Assembly (NCBI GenBank): GCA_033391075.1
Contig: JAWPMV010000001.1
Span: forward strand, 2,914,001-2,978,000
Origin: Bacteroidia bacterium
GTDB taxonomy: Bacteria; Bacteroidota; Bacteroidia; J057
Direction of reading: 5' to 3'
Length of the DNA stretch: 64,000 bases
The notes beneath the pieces were generated by a model. The model saw nothing but the letters and a program-made list of their open reading frames with translations, was not told the origin of the DNA and did not search any database. Shown piece after piece: positions 43,213 to 52,511 of the stretch (the stretch's first letter is position 1; each line of letters opens with the position of its first letter). The position numbers were made by a program, and so were the translations under genes.

Positions 43213-44394
43213 ATGGATCAATTGTTTTCTGGAATACGTGTGATAGAATTGGCAAATGTCTTAGCCGGCCCAAGTGTCGGCATGTTTTTCGCCGAACTGG
43301 GTGCTGAATTAATTAAGGTGGAAAATGTAAGGACCCATGGGGATGTAACTCGATCCTGGCGATTGCCTACAGAAACAAAAGAAGGAGATATCTCGGCCTA
43401 TTTCACTTCGATCAATTGGGGGAAAAAGTCCATTGCCCTGGATCTAAAAAAAGAAGAAGGAAGAGAAATTGTATATAGGCTTGTGAAAAATGCCGATATG
43501 GTGATATCCAGTTATTTGCCAGGAAAGGATAAAAAGTTGGGCGTCGATCCTGAAAGCCTCCTTCAGGTCAAAAAGGATTTGATTGTAGGGGAAATTAGCG
43601 GCTATGGTCCGGAGATCCAAAAGGCAGCATTTGACGCAATTATACAAGCAGAAGCTGGTTTTATCTATATGAATGGAGAAAAGCAGCAAACCTACAAAAT
43701 GCCTGTTGCATTGATGGATGTTATGGCCGGACATCAGTTAAAACAAGGCATGCTGCTAGCCTATATTCACAAACTTAAAACAGGAAAAGGAAGCATCGTC
43801 CATTCATCTCTGCTGAAGTCCGGCATTTCTGCTTTGGTAAATCAAGCGAGCAATTATCTCAATATCGGGCATATGCCAGAGCCCATAGGCTCAGAGCATC
43901 CCAATATTGTTCCATATGGGACGCAATATGCTTGTAATGACGGAAGCAAAATTATATTGGCTATTGGAAATGATGTGCAATTTAAACGCTTGTGCAATCA
44001 CTGTCTGGGAGTAGCGGTTCCTGAATCCTTTCAAAGAAATGAGCAAAGGGTTGCGCAAAGAGCCGGCGTCCATAAATTCCTTTCCCATTTGATCAGTCAA
44101 AAATCACCCATAACACTGTTAGAAAAAATATCAGAACACAAAATACCTGCCTCTCGAGTTAGAAATATGAAAGAGGTTTTTGAAGATCAATTGACAGAGG
44201 ATGTTTTGTTAAGGGGAGAACACTTCAAAGGAGTAAAAAGCATGATATCCGAAGGGAGCTTCCTCCCTTCGGATATCAATTTATCTGAACCTCCAAACTT
44301 ATCAGAGCATGCCCAAGAGATCTTGAAAGACTTGAATTATTCTGATCAGAAGATTACAGAATTGGCAAATCAGCAAGTTATTCTATTGCCTTAA
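43213..44394 (+). CDS. CaiB/BaiF family CoA transferase
   Basis: 393 residues. Family features include VIELANVLAGPSVGMFFAEL at the N-terminus, the GPEIQKAAFDAIIQAEAG block and LMDVMAGHQLKQGMLLA near 175-190, the region around the catalytic Asp. It moves CoA between organic acids. It is a stand-alone gene here, a distant paralogue of 17608-18696. Its 3' end overlaps the convergent membrane-protein gene by 12 bp. Confidence 0.9.
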   Translation: MDQLFSGIRVIELANVLAGPSVGMFFAELGAELIKVENVRTHGDVTRSWRLPTETKEGDISAYFTSINWGKKSIALDLKKEEGREIVYRLVKNADMVISSYLPGKDKKLGVDPESLLQVKKDLIVGEISGYGPEIQKAAFDAIIQAEAGFIYMNGEKQQTYKMPVALMDVMAGHQLKQGMLLAYIHKLKTGKGSIVHSSLLKSGISALVNQASNYLNIGHMPEPIGSEHPNIVPYGTQYACNDGSKIILAIGNDVQFKRLCNHCLGVAVPESFQRNEQRVAQRAGVHKFLSHLISQKSPITLLEKISEHKIPASRVRNMKEVFEDQLTEDVLLRGEHFKGVKSMISEGSFLPSDINLSEPPNLSEHAQEILKDLNYSDQKITELANQQVILLP

Positions 44395-44793
44395 GCTTTT
44401 CTCTTCTTCCCCAAACTCTTTCAGGGAACTCAGGAGAATGCCTATGCCTCCAACGAAAAGGACCAGAATGATTATTAACTCCAGGGCTGTCATCCGTTCA
44501 AATCGAAAATGAGTATTACTTATGACTCCAAAGATCAGGCCCACCATAGAGCCTGCACTCAATAACCATCCGATGATGCTTTTTCCATCATAGAAGACCA
44601 TCCCTATTCCTATCATGAATGGGATCATGATGATTCCTGAGCTAACGCCCATACCTCCAATATTGAATAAGGTATGTCCAAAGCCCCAACTACTGACCTG
44701 GATAGAGCTTAATAATAAGTAAGCTCCCCCAATTGTCATGATTATTCCGAGAAGAAATCTGGCTGAACCGCCTTTTGTACCACCTGCGCCCAT
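44383..44793 (-). CDS. Small four-helix membrane protein
   Basis: 136 residues, about four hydrophobic segments (LLGIIMTIGGAYLLLSSIQV, IIMIPFMIGIGMVF, IGWLLSAGSMVGLIFGVI, LIIILVLFVGGIGILLSSL) with an acidic C-terminal tail. Unrecognised family; inner membrane. The gene is read toward and overlaps the CoA transferase end by 12 bp. Confidence 0.75.
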   Translation of the reverse strand: MGAGGTKGGSARFLLGIIMTIGGAYLLLSSIQVSSWGFGHTLFNIGGMGVSSGIIMIPFMIGIGMVFYDGKSIIGWLLSAGSMVGLIFGVISNTHFRFERMTALELIIILVLFVGGIGILLSSLKEFGEEEKSLRQ

Positions 44794-45185
44794 ATTATTT
44801 TTTGTGTTTTGTGTGTTGAATAAAAAATTTTATTGCTGGATTTGCAAATTATGATTGATAGTTGCGAAATTACAGCCAATTCATTCTAAAGACAGTTTGG
44901 GGTCGAATGAGTTGGAAAAATTTGTAGAAACAAAAAAAGAGCCCTTGCCTTCCACGGAACAAGAACTCTTGCCAAGCTTTACTATGTGTTTCTGTTTATA
45001 TAGAGGGAGGAACTTTGTAATAGTTGGAAAATATCTTCGAAATTTTTCATTTTTTTCATTCTGGAGAGGTTTAAAATCTTTGTATGCTAAAAAATCCTAG
45101 ACAAATGATATGGTTACTAACTTAAATATTCGTTATTTCATATCTGATTGAATGGTTATCCTAAAATAATTCTTATACGAAAAAT

Positions 45186-45203
45186 ATAAGGCATATGCCT
45201 TAT
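45186..45203. repeat. 18-bp perfect palindrome
   Basis: ATAAGGCATATGCCTTAT is its own reverse complement, suitable for a dimeric regulator, 35 bp before the orphan terminator. Confidence 0.55.
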
Positions 45204-45237
45204 CAACGATAAATAGATGTTAGATAGATCTTTGTTA

Positions 45238-45275
45238 GATCCCCGGGACGCTCGTCCTTGGGGGTCTTTTTTTGG
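45238..45275 (+). terminator. Orphan terminator-like hairpin
   Basis: Outer stem AGATCCCC / GGGGGTCT (one G-U) with an inner GGAC-GCTC-GTCC hairpin, then seven or more T. No plus-strand gene precedes it within 800 bp, suggesting a small RNA. Confidence 0.65.
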
Positions 45276-45567
45276 GGGAGAAAATATTTAATAAGATTTA
45301 AGCCGTCGAAAGGATTATTTTTCATTCTACAAATCTGAATTTTATCCCTAAAAAACTACTATTTATCTATTCAGATAAACTTTTTTACCAAAATCCCTAC
45401 ATTCAAGGCCTACAAATCATATTTTCCATTCACAAAAACATTGTAATTTTACACATAAAGCATTGCATACCTATTGGTACTGTTTTAGATAAAAAACTAA
45501 TTATCAGCTACTTAAAAAATTCAACCCTCTTTTCTTTTCATTCATTCAAACTCCTTACCTTTATGAA

Positions 45568-46488
45568 ATGAGTTCTAAAGTTCTGGTAATTGGTAGTTCG
45601 AATGTAGATCTGATTATGCAGATAGACCGTCTTCCGCGCCCTGGTGAGACGATTACGGGTGGTGTATTCACCCAGGTAATGGGAGGCAAGGGAGCAAATC
45701 AAGCCGTTGCCGCGGTACGTGCAGGAGCTTCTACGGCTTTCATTTCCTGCCTGGGAAATGATGACTTCGGAAATAGCATGGAAGCAGCTTTCAAAAAAGA
45801 TGGACTTGACATTAGTTGTATATCCAGAAGTAATTCTTCCTCTGGTACGGCCTTAATTAGCATAGACAAACAAGGGGAAAACTCAATCAGTGTTGCTCCG
45901 GGAGCAAATTTCGACCTAAGTCCTGATGACATAGATCGTGCAGAAGAACTTATCAATTCTGCGGAATTGGTTCTTTTTCAATGTGAGATCCATCCACGAA
46001 GCCTGGAATATGCCATTGATTTTTGCTATCAGCGCGGCAAAAAAATTTTACTAAATCTCGCTCCGGCCATTTCCCTGACAGAAGAAAGCCTGAAAAAGGT
46101 TGACATTTTGATTCTCAATGAAACTGAAGCAGAATTCCTCTCTGGCATGAAAGTTACTAAGCTTCAGGAGGCCCAGGAATCTGCACTTATCCTCAAAAAA
46201 TACTCCGATACCATAATTATCACCCTGGGTACAAAGGGAGCTTATATTAACGGAGAAAGCTTTTCAGGGCATATTCCTGCCTTCAAGGTAACTGCAATCG
46301 ATACAACCGCAGCAGGAGATGTTTTTTGTGGTGCATTTGCAGCAGCGCTCACTTCTGGTCTGAATCTGCAGGAATCCGTCCAATTTGCTGCAGCAGCCTC
46401 TGCCCTATCTGTTACCAAATTGGGTGCTCAACCCTCCATTCCCAAAAAATCAGAAATAGACACTTTTTTGTCAAATCAAACTATCTAA
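45568..46488 (+). CDS. rbsK: Ribokinase
   Basis: 306 residues. PfkB signatures: first GGKGANQAVAAVRAGA (about 38-53) and second DTTAAGDVFCGAFAAAL (about 246-262), with the catalytic Asp in AAGD. It phosphorylates D-ribose to ribose-5-phosphate using ATP. No ribose transporter is adjacent. It has a 700-bp AT-rich upstream region and overlaps the end of the converging amidohydrolase by 8 bp. Confidence 0.92.
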   Translation: MSSKVLVIGSSNVDLIMQIDRLPRPGETITGGVFTQVMGGKGANQAVAAVRAGASTAFISCLGNDDFGNSMEAAFKKDGLDISCISRSNSSSGTALISIDKQGENSISVAPGANFDLSPDDIDRAEELINSAELVLFQCEIHPRSLEYAIDFCYQRGKKILLNLAPAISLTEESLKKVDILILNETEAEFLSGMKVTKLQEAQESALILKKYSDTIIITLGTKGAYINGESFSGHIPAFKVTAIDTTAAGDVFCGAFAAALTSGLNLQESVQFAAAASALSVTKLGAQPSIPKKSEIDTFLSNQTI

Positions 46489-47623
46489 TCTCAATTCCCT
46501 CACGGAAAATCTGTTTGGGCTGCTTTAGCTGCTCAAGATCTTCCAAAGGTTTGCCATCCACCAACATAAAGCTGGCCTGGGCACCTGCTTCAAGTTTTTG
46601 AAAGGAAGACAGATTAAAAGCTTTGTAAGCATTTAGGCTAGCAGCTTTTAAAGCATCTCCTTTGCTTAATCCAGATTTATGTAAAAGAATAATCTCATCA
46701 AATAAGGCTGTATCGTAATTCAAATTCAAATTGGGAGAATCAGTACCTGCTAATATGGGAATGCCTCTTCTATGTGCTTCTAGTACTTCTTCCATCATTT
46801 TTTCTATCCCCATATACTTATTCTCTATTCCTTGCTTCTCTCTTTGTTCGAATAAACTTTTATACACCAGCAAAGTAGGAACTATAAACAAATCCGCCTC
46901 TACCATAGTATCCCACTCTTCTTTTTCGGCCTTACGGTCAAGCCACATATGAACAAAACCTCCTATCCCTTGCTCGGCGAGGAGAGCGGCATCTCCTGCC
47001 TTTGAAACATGGGATACCGGCATCAAGCCTACTTCTCGGGCCGTTTTTATAATATCCGCGGTATGGGCTTCCGTTACAGTGGGTCTGCCAGGTTCTTTAA
47101 GGATTTTGATATAATCGGCTCCCTGAGCTGCGCGATCTCTTACAAACTGTTTTGCACTAAGTGTATCATTGATAGTAGGAACTGGAATTCCAAATTGGGT
47201 GCCATGTCCACCGGGCACAGTAGCTCCGGCATTAGATCCATAATAATGTGCATAATTCAGGGAATCATTAAAACGTCTCATGACATTGGCATAATAGTCG
47301 CTGCTATGCATATCCAGCAAAGCAAATACCCCTTCATTTAATGCTCCTTTTAAGTTCTGGGCAAACCACACATGAACATGCGCATTGACCAAAGGAGGAA
47401 TTACCGTCTTTCCGGAACCTTTGATTAGACGATCCCCTACCCGCTCCGGTTTTCCTTTAGCAATTTTCAGGATCTTGCCCTTATGGAAAAGAACGTTCAC
47501 GTTTTTATGAAGTTTCTCCCCGTCAAAGACATCTGTATTGACAATCATGGTTCTTTGTTCCTGGGCAAAAAGACTGGAAGAAATCAGGAAGAAGAAGAAG
47601 CAGTATACATATTTCATCATCAC
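46481..47623 (-). CDS. Exported amidohydrolase-family enzyme
   Basis: 380 residues. Signal peptide (MKYVYCFFFFLISSSLFAQE), then an imidazolonepropionase/dipeptidase-like amidohydrolase fold. The metal motif VNAHVHVWF (near 80) and later residues His (VMPVSHVS), GTDSPNLN (Asp near 320) fit a mononuclear/binuclear TIM barrel. A C-terminal beta part (FMLVDGKPLEDL) completes the composite domain. It follows the ABC operon by 12 bp on the same strand, so it may be co-transcribed. Confidence 0.88.
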   Translation of the reverse strand: MMMKYVYCFFFFLISSSLFAQEQRTMIVNTDVFDGEKLHKNVNVLFHKGKILKIAKGKPERVGDRLIKGSGKTVIPPLVNAHVHVWFAQNLKGALNEGVFALLDMHSSDYYANVMRRFNDSLNYAHYYGSNAGATVPGGHGTQFGIPVPTINDTLSAKQFVRDRAAQGADYIKILKEPGRPTVTEAHTADIIKTAREVGLMPVSHVSKAGDAALLAEQGIGGFVHMWLDRKAEKEEWDTMVEADLFIVPTLLVYKSLFEQREKQGIENKYMGIEKMMEEVLEAHRRGIPILAGTDSPNLNLNYDTALFDEIILLHKSGLSKGDALKAASLNAYKAFNLSSFQKLEAGAQASFMLVDGKPLEDLEQLKQPKQIFREGIEIR

Positions 47624-47635
47624 TTATTTACGGAA

Positions 47636-48349
47636 TTATTGATAGTGTTTTTGAGTAAAGCGTTTAGTCAGAATAAGAATGATAGTCATACAAAATGCAA
47701 AGCCAAGAACTGCAGAGAATAAGACATCCAGATCCAGACTACTTTGATAAAGAAGCTGGAAGGGCCAAAAAGTTGGAAGGAATCCAAGAATGGCTTTGGT
47801 GCCGGGGAAGAAAAAGGCCAGCAAGGGAAGGTTGACAAAAAGGTTTATAATCTTGAACCAGGTAAGTCCCTGTATTTTATTTTTTGAAAGTATAGCCACC
47901 AGCAAACCAAGAATGGGAGCAATCAAAGCAGAGAGTATGCTCACCAGGATATTCTCAAATAAGCTTATCGAGATAAAAGACTGAAGACTCAACAAAAGGA
48001 TATTAAACAGACTGGAATAAAGGACAGGAAAAGCAAGCCTTACCAACATAAAGGCAATCTTATTCAAGGGCAGTATGCCATAGACTTTGGCAACTCCTGT
48101 ATCCTTTTCATCAATAAAAACCATGCAGTAAATAAATCCAAACATGGTTGAGCACTGCATCAAGGCCGCCATCAGAATGTAGACTGTATATTCGTCTACG
48201 ATAGGGTATTTTTCTATTAAATAGGGAACCAATAAAAAGACAAGAAGCAATACGAGAATGGGAACTCCCAGAAATATCCGCAAAGCTGGATTTCTAAATA
48301 TGAGTTTCACATCACTAAGGGAAGCCTGAAACAGTTTTTTAGTATTCAT
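47636..48349 (-). CDS. ABC transporter permease (ABC-2 type, second)
   Basis: The start at 48349 gives 237 residues (MNTKKLFQASLSDVKLIFRN). An upstream start would overlap the preceding gene by 91 bp; this one forms an ATGA overlap with its stop. Six hydrophobic segments. It probably partners with the permease and ATPase upstream as a heterodimeric exporter. Confidence 0.87.
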   Translation of the reverse strand: MNTKKLFQASLSDVKLIFRNPALRIFLGVPILVLLLVFLLVPYLIEKYPIVDEYTVYILMAALMQCSTMFGFIYCMVFIDEKDTGVAKVYGILPLNKIAFMLVRLAFPVLYSSLFNILLLSLQSFISISLFENILVSILSALIAPILGLLVAILSKNKIQGLTWFKIINLFVNLPLLAFFFPGTKAILGFLPTFWPFQLLYQSSLDLDVLFSAVLGFAFCMTIILILTKRFTQKHYQ

Positions 48350-49047
48350 AATCCTCGTGCCCAGCGGCTTTTCATAAAACGATATAAAATCCCGTATGCC
48401 AATCCTAACCAAATCAGGCTGCGCAGGTATTCCCAAACAAACTGATTTGCCGTTGATTCTGTATCGTAAGAAGCTGTGATCAGCTTTAAGGGACCTTGTA
48501 TAGGGAAGAATTCAAAAAGCTCACTATCAAAGAGTTGATAGTAGCCAATTAAAGGTAAACTCATAAGGATCAGCACGGGAATGGAACGAAGCAGAAACAA
48601 AAGGAATTCATTACTATAAACAGCTACTCCTATTCCCAGCATACAAAAAAGTCCGCTTGTGATAAATACTCCCAGAAAGAAATTGAGGATATTAAAATTC
48701 AGCCCCAAAACCGCAAAGGCCATCCCCAGCGCACAGAAACTACCAATCAGAGAAAGGGGAATAATACGGGCAAGCAAATAAATATGCAGACTCTGTGGAC
48801 TTACTATCAATGCTCCTAAAATCAATTGCTTCCTTTCCATCAAAAAGCCCAATCCCATAAAGAACATACCGATGATGGCAGGGTCATTATAAATAAACAA
48901 AGTAAGCAAGCCATCCATATTGGGAAAGTCTTTCAATAGAAAGAAGATTCCGACATAGATCACAGTCACAGCTATACTAATCAAAATCAGATTATTTCTA
49001 TGCAGGATTTTAAACTGCCATAAGATTTGTTGGAGTAGGATTTTCAT
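48346..49047 (-). CDS. ABC transporter permease (ABC-2 type, first)
   Basis: 233 residues, six membrane segments with short loops (AIIGMFFMGLGFLMERKQLI, GMAFAVLGLNFNILNFFLGV). It overlaps the ATPase gene by ATGA (49044-49047) and the next permease likewise (48346-48349), indicating coupled translation. Substrate unknown; drug or lipid export is typical. Confidence 0.87.
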   Translation of the reverse strand: MKILLQQILWQFKILHRNNLILISIAVTVIYVGIFFLLKDFPNMDGLLTLFIYNDPAIIGMFFMGLGFLMERKQLILGALIVSPQSLHIYLLARIIPLSLIGSFCALGMAFAVLGLNFNILNFFLGVFITSGLFCMLGIGVAVYSNEFLLFLLRSIPVLILMSLPLIGYYQLFDSELFEFFPIQGPLKLITASYDTESTANQFVWEYLRSLIWLGLAYGILYRFMKSRWARGL

Positions 49048-49895
49048 GGGGTCAATGAAGTTCCGGTTACTTTGATAAATACTTCTTCCAAACTAGCTTC
49101 CTGACTTTGGATATAGGAAATTTCGCCTTGTTGAATAAAGGCCAGAAAGTCTGGATTTTGCCCCAGTCCTTTCATATTAAACTCGCCTTTTTCTCCACCG
49201 ACCAGCCCTACTTTCACCATATTTTTTCCGTAGGCTTTTTTCAAATCAAAAGGTACATCTGTAATTCTTATCTTCCCCTCCACGATAAATGAAACCCTGT
49301 CACAAAGTTCATCAGCAGTCATCATATTGTGGGTAGTGATAAAAATTGTCTTGCCTCTGGACCTCAATTCTTTTATCAGGTCTTTGATCTTATGAGCATT
49401 TACCGGATCAAGGCCGGCAGTCGGTTCATCAAAAAAGAGTATTTCAGGATCATGCATTATAGCTCGCATAAAATTGAGCCGCATCTTCATCCCTTTCGAA
49501 TAAGTCTCTACGCGATCATCCATACTTTCCCGCATGCCCATCAATTCAAACAATTCCTCTGCAGGGCGTAACTTTTCTTTGGGATAAAAAGAGCCAAATA
49601 ATGCCAGGTTTTCCTTACCACTCAATTTTTGATAGTGATTGGGCAATTCAAATCCCACCCCTATTTTCTCAAAAAAGGTCTTGTCCCAGGCATTTATGTC
49701 TTTGCCTTCAATCTTTACATCTCCCCCAAAATCGCTTAGAATTCGATATAAAATTTTCTGAGTTGTACTTTTACCCGCTCCAGATGGTCCCAGAAAACCA
49801 AAAATTTCCCCTTTATCAATTTCAAAATCCAGGGCATGTAAAACCTCAGAAGATGAATTTGGGTACGTATATGAAAGTGATTTTGCCTGAATCAT
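49044..49895 (-). CDS. ABC transporter ATP-binding protein
   Basis: 283 residues. Walker A GPSGAGKST (about 36-44), signature-like YSKGMKMRL (about 133-141), Walker B ILFFDEPTAGLDP (about 152-164) and switch His in ITTHNM. It energises export via the two downstream permeases. First gene of a three-to-four-gene minus-strand operon ending with the amidohydrolase. Confidence 0.93.
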   Translation of the reverse strand: MIQAKSLSYTYPNSSSEVLHALDFEIDKGEIFGFLGPSGAGKSTTQKILYRILSDFGGDVKIEGKDINAWDKTFFEKIGVGFELPNHYQKLSGKENLALFGSFYPKEKLRPAEELFELMGMRESMDDRVETYSKGMKMRLNFMRAIMHDPEILFFDEPTAGLDPVNAHKIKDLIKELRSRGKTIFITTHNMMTADELCDRVSFIVEGKIRITDVPFDLKKAYGKNMVKVGLVGGEKGEFNMKGLGQNPDFLAFIQQGEISYIQSQEASLEEVFIKVTGTSLTP

Positions 49896-49998
49896 GAAAT
49901 CTTTATTGATATTAAGTTAATAGTCTCAATTGGGAATTCAATATGAGGCTTCTATAGAATCGTGCAGCGATCAAAAGACTGATCTCGTTTTACAGATA

Positions 49999-52476
49999 AT
50001 GAAAGCTTTGAAACTCGAACAAATACATATATACATTTTCCTCCTGGGCATTGCATTTTTGCTCAATTCCTCCACAGGCTTTTCACAATTGATTTATAGC
50101 GGTCATATCTCTGATGTGGCAACTACCAAAGATCTCCAGGAAGTAAGCATTACCAATCTCAATAGAGGCAATAGCGTTAGCTCTAATGCTTTTGGAAATT
50201 TCTTATTAAAAAACGGCGTTTACTATCCTGCCCCTCGCCCGGAGGACAGTTATTCATTTTTCCATAACTCCCTCATTTGGCCCTATGAACTCGATCTAGG
50301 AATCAGGATTTATACCCTGGATGGGAGAGAAATAGTAAAACAAGAACTCGATCCCTCTGCAGGTTCTTTTATTTTTCCCAGACTTGCCTATGGGATGTAT
50401 GTCATTCAGGTCAGACAAGGCAAAGATTTTAACGCATATAAAGCATTCTCTAATTCCTCTCAAACCTTTATCGTAGATAAAAGGGCGGATCGAAGAGTGA
50501 TAGATTCAAAAACGGGCAGGGATACCCTTTTGCTTGAAAAGGAAGGTTATTTCGACAGAAAGATTGTTATCCCACGGCAGGATACTATCATGGAATTGAA
50601 AATGATGAAGGGTTCCTATGAGAATCTGGATTATTTTACCGAGTTGATCGATCCTATAGCCTTTGAACTTATCCAAAGCAGTCCATCAAGAAGCAATGTC
50701 GGAGGTATTCAATCCGTGAAGTTTATCGATGATCGCAAAAGCGGGATTATGTATTATATGAATACAAAACTTCACAAACTCCACTTTAGCTTTGCTCAGG
50801 AATTTCTGAATTTCCGCCAGGGGAATGCCATATTTAACCAGACTCAATATCGGGAAGGACCAGAGCGGTATATGTATCCGGGCAGTATCAATTACTATGA
50901 AGAAATTGATAAATATGTTTTGCAGCTGGTTAGCTTGAATGAAATGAGCTGCGAGAACCTCAAGCTCATGTATGAGAATATTCTCAAAACTTCCTATTTC
51001 GGAGATAAGTTGGTTTTCTTTTCCAATAAAAGTGATTGGGATAATTGTGAGGGAATCCCCAAAATAAGTTTCGAAGAATTATATGCAGGCCAAAATTATC
51101 AGGCTCTGAATCTTGAAAAGAATTATGGATATCTGAATAAGCTTCGGCTGGCAGATTTAGAGGACACTTATCTGGGTAGACATGATATCGTTTTGCTGGA
51201 TGGCATTCCCAATGATGTTTCTGTGGTCGCAGGGATTATCACTACCGAATTTCAAACGCCGCTTAGCCACATCAATGTACTAAGCAATAGCAGAGGAACT
51301 CCTAATATGGCCTTAAGAGATGGATGGGAAAATCCCAAGCTTGATAGCCTGATTGGGGAGCTGGTTTATCTAGAAGTACAGGCAGATTCTTTCATTATTC
51401 GAAAGGCAGATATAGAGGAAGCCATAAACTTTTGGAGTCAAACCGAGCCACAGGATACGGTTTATCTAGCCAAAAATACGACGACCAGCGGCCTGATTGA
51501 ATTGAGAAATGCGGGATATGCAGATGTAGGTCTTATCGGAGGAAAGGCAGCCAACTTTGCAGAGTTGATGAAAATTCGAGTAGGAAGCAATCCTATTCCT
51601 TTGCCAGAAAATCCTTTTGCTATTCCTTTCTATTATTATCAACAGCATATCGAAGCAGCAGGATTGGATGTATTCATTCAGGATATGCTCAGAGATAATC
51701 GCTTTAATTCGGATCCGGCTTATAGAAAAGGACAATTGGAAATACTCAGAGACTCCATTCGCTCGGCCGCCCTCAATGCGACATTGCTTGAGCTTGTGAG
51801 AAATAAGATCCAGAATTTCGCTGAGTTTTCCTCTATCCGCTTCCGCTCCTCTACCAATGCAGAAGATCTGGAAGATTTTTCCGGAGCCGGTTTATATAGT
51901 TCTCATTCTGCAAAAAAGGATCATAACTCGAAAACCATAGAAAATGCCATAAGGAAAGTTTGGGCAAGCCTTTGGAACTGGAGAGCTTATGAGGAAAGGT
52001 CTTACTATAAGATCGACCACCTATCTTGTGCCATGGGAATTCTCGTACATCGATCTTTTCCCGATGAGGATGCCAATGGAGTTCTTATTACTCGCAACCT
52101 CTACAATTTCAATCATGGCTTTATCATCAATGTCCAATACAAAGAATATAGTATCGTAATCCCGGAGCCTGGCATACTCCACGATCAAATCATCCTCTTT
52201 GTCATGTCAAATGTTCCCATTCCAGGCGGAAGGTTCGCCATCGAATACCTCGGTTTTTCGAATGTGCCTGAATTGAATGGAGAAAGAGTTATGACAGATG
52301 CAGAATTGAATGAGTTGGGAGAATATGCTTTTGCCGTAAAAAGGCATTTCTATGACAATGTACCCAATAGCTGCAATTGCAATTTTGAGGACTTCGCCGT
52401 GGATATTGAGTTCAAAGTGGATTCAGAAATTAGTGCAAGGAAAGTTTATCTAAAACAGGCTCGCTTGTTTCGCTAA
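49999..52476 (+). CDS. Exported dikinase-like protein (phosphohistidine plus PPDK ATP-binding domain)
   Basis: The start at 49999 gives 825 residues and a signal peptide (FLLGIAFLLNSSTGFSQ); a TTG start 69 bp upstream is less likely. Order: a carboxypeptidase-regulatory-like beta domain (about 30-90), a stretch resembling a T9SS sorting domain but internal (RIYTLDGREIVKQELDPS ... GMYVIQVRQG, about 100-145), a phosphohistidine segment (TTEFQTPLSHINVLSNSRGT, about 415-434) and a C-terminal PPDK_N ATP-binding domain (LIGGKAANFAELM near 512; IRFRSSTNAEDLEDFSGAGL near 612; final DIEF...YLKQAR). The His-before-ATP order matches glucan water dikinases, the reverse of PEP synthase. Its export is odd because ATP is scarce outside the cytoplasm. 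Followed 35 bp later by an astacin gene. Confidence 0.82.
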   Translation: MKALKLEQIHIYIFLLGIAFLLNSSTGFSQLIYSGHISDVATTKDLQEVSITNLNRGNSVSSNAFGNFLLKNGVYYPAPRPEDSYSFFHNSLIWPYELDLGIRIYTLDGREIVKQELDPSAGSFIFPRLAYGMYVIQVRQGKDFNAYKAFSNSSQTFIVDKRADRRVIDSKTGRDTLLLEKEGYFDRKIVIPRQDTIMELKMMKGSYENLDYFTELIDPIAFELIQSSPSRSNVGGIQSVKFIDDRKSGIMYYMNTKLHKLHFSFAQEFLNFRQGNAIFNQTQYREGPERYMYPGSINYYEEIDKYVLQLVSLNEMSCENLKLMYENILKTSYFGDKLVFFSNKSDWDNCEGIPKISFEELYAGQNYQALNLEKNYGYLNKLRLADLEDTYLGRHDIVLLDGIPNDVSVVAGIITTEFQTPLSHINVLSNSRGTPNMALRDGWENPKLDSLIGELVYLEVQADSFIIRKADIEEAINFWSQTEPQDTVYLAKNTTTSGLIELRNAGYADVGLIGGKAANFAELMKIRVGSNPIPLPENPFAIPFYYYQQHIEAAGLDVFIQDMLRDNRFNSDPAYRKGQLEILRDSIRSAALNATLLELVRNKIQNFAEFSSIRFRSSTNAEDLEDFSGAGLYSSHSAKKDHNSKTIENAIRKVWASLWNWRAYEERSYYKIDHLSCAMGILVHRSFPDEDANGVLITRNLYNFNHGFIINVQYKEYSIVIPEPGILHDQIILFVMSNVPIPGGRFAIEYLGFSNVPELNGERVMTDAELNELGEYAFAVKRHFYDNVPNSCNCNFEDFAVDIEFKVDSEISARKVYLKQARLFR

Positions 52477-52511
52477 ATGAAAATTCTTATCGATCTTTAG
52501 AAAAAGCCTCT

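Larger units (their letters stand above)
44794..45567. other. 774-bp gene-free, AT-rich intergenic region
   Basis: No ORF with a start, composition and context I trust. It contains the 18-bp perfect palindrome ATAAGGCATATGCCTTAT at 45186-45203 and a terminator-like hairpin at 45238-45275. An unannotated small RNA ending at 45275 is possible. Confidence 0.6.

Noticed and set aside
44855-45100. 81-codon plus-strand frame in the 774-bp gap
   Set aside because: Low-complexity composition, no ribosome site, no homology signal that I recognise.
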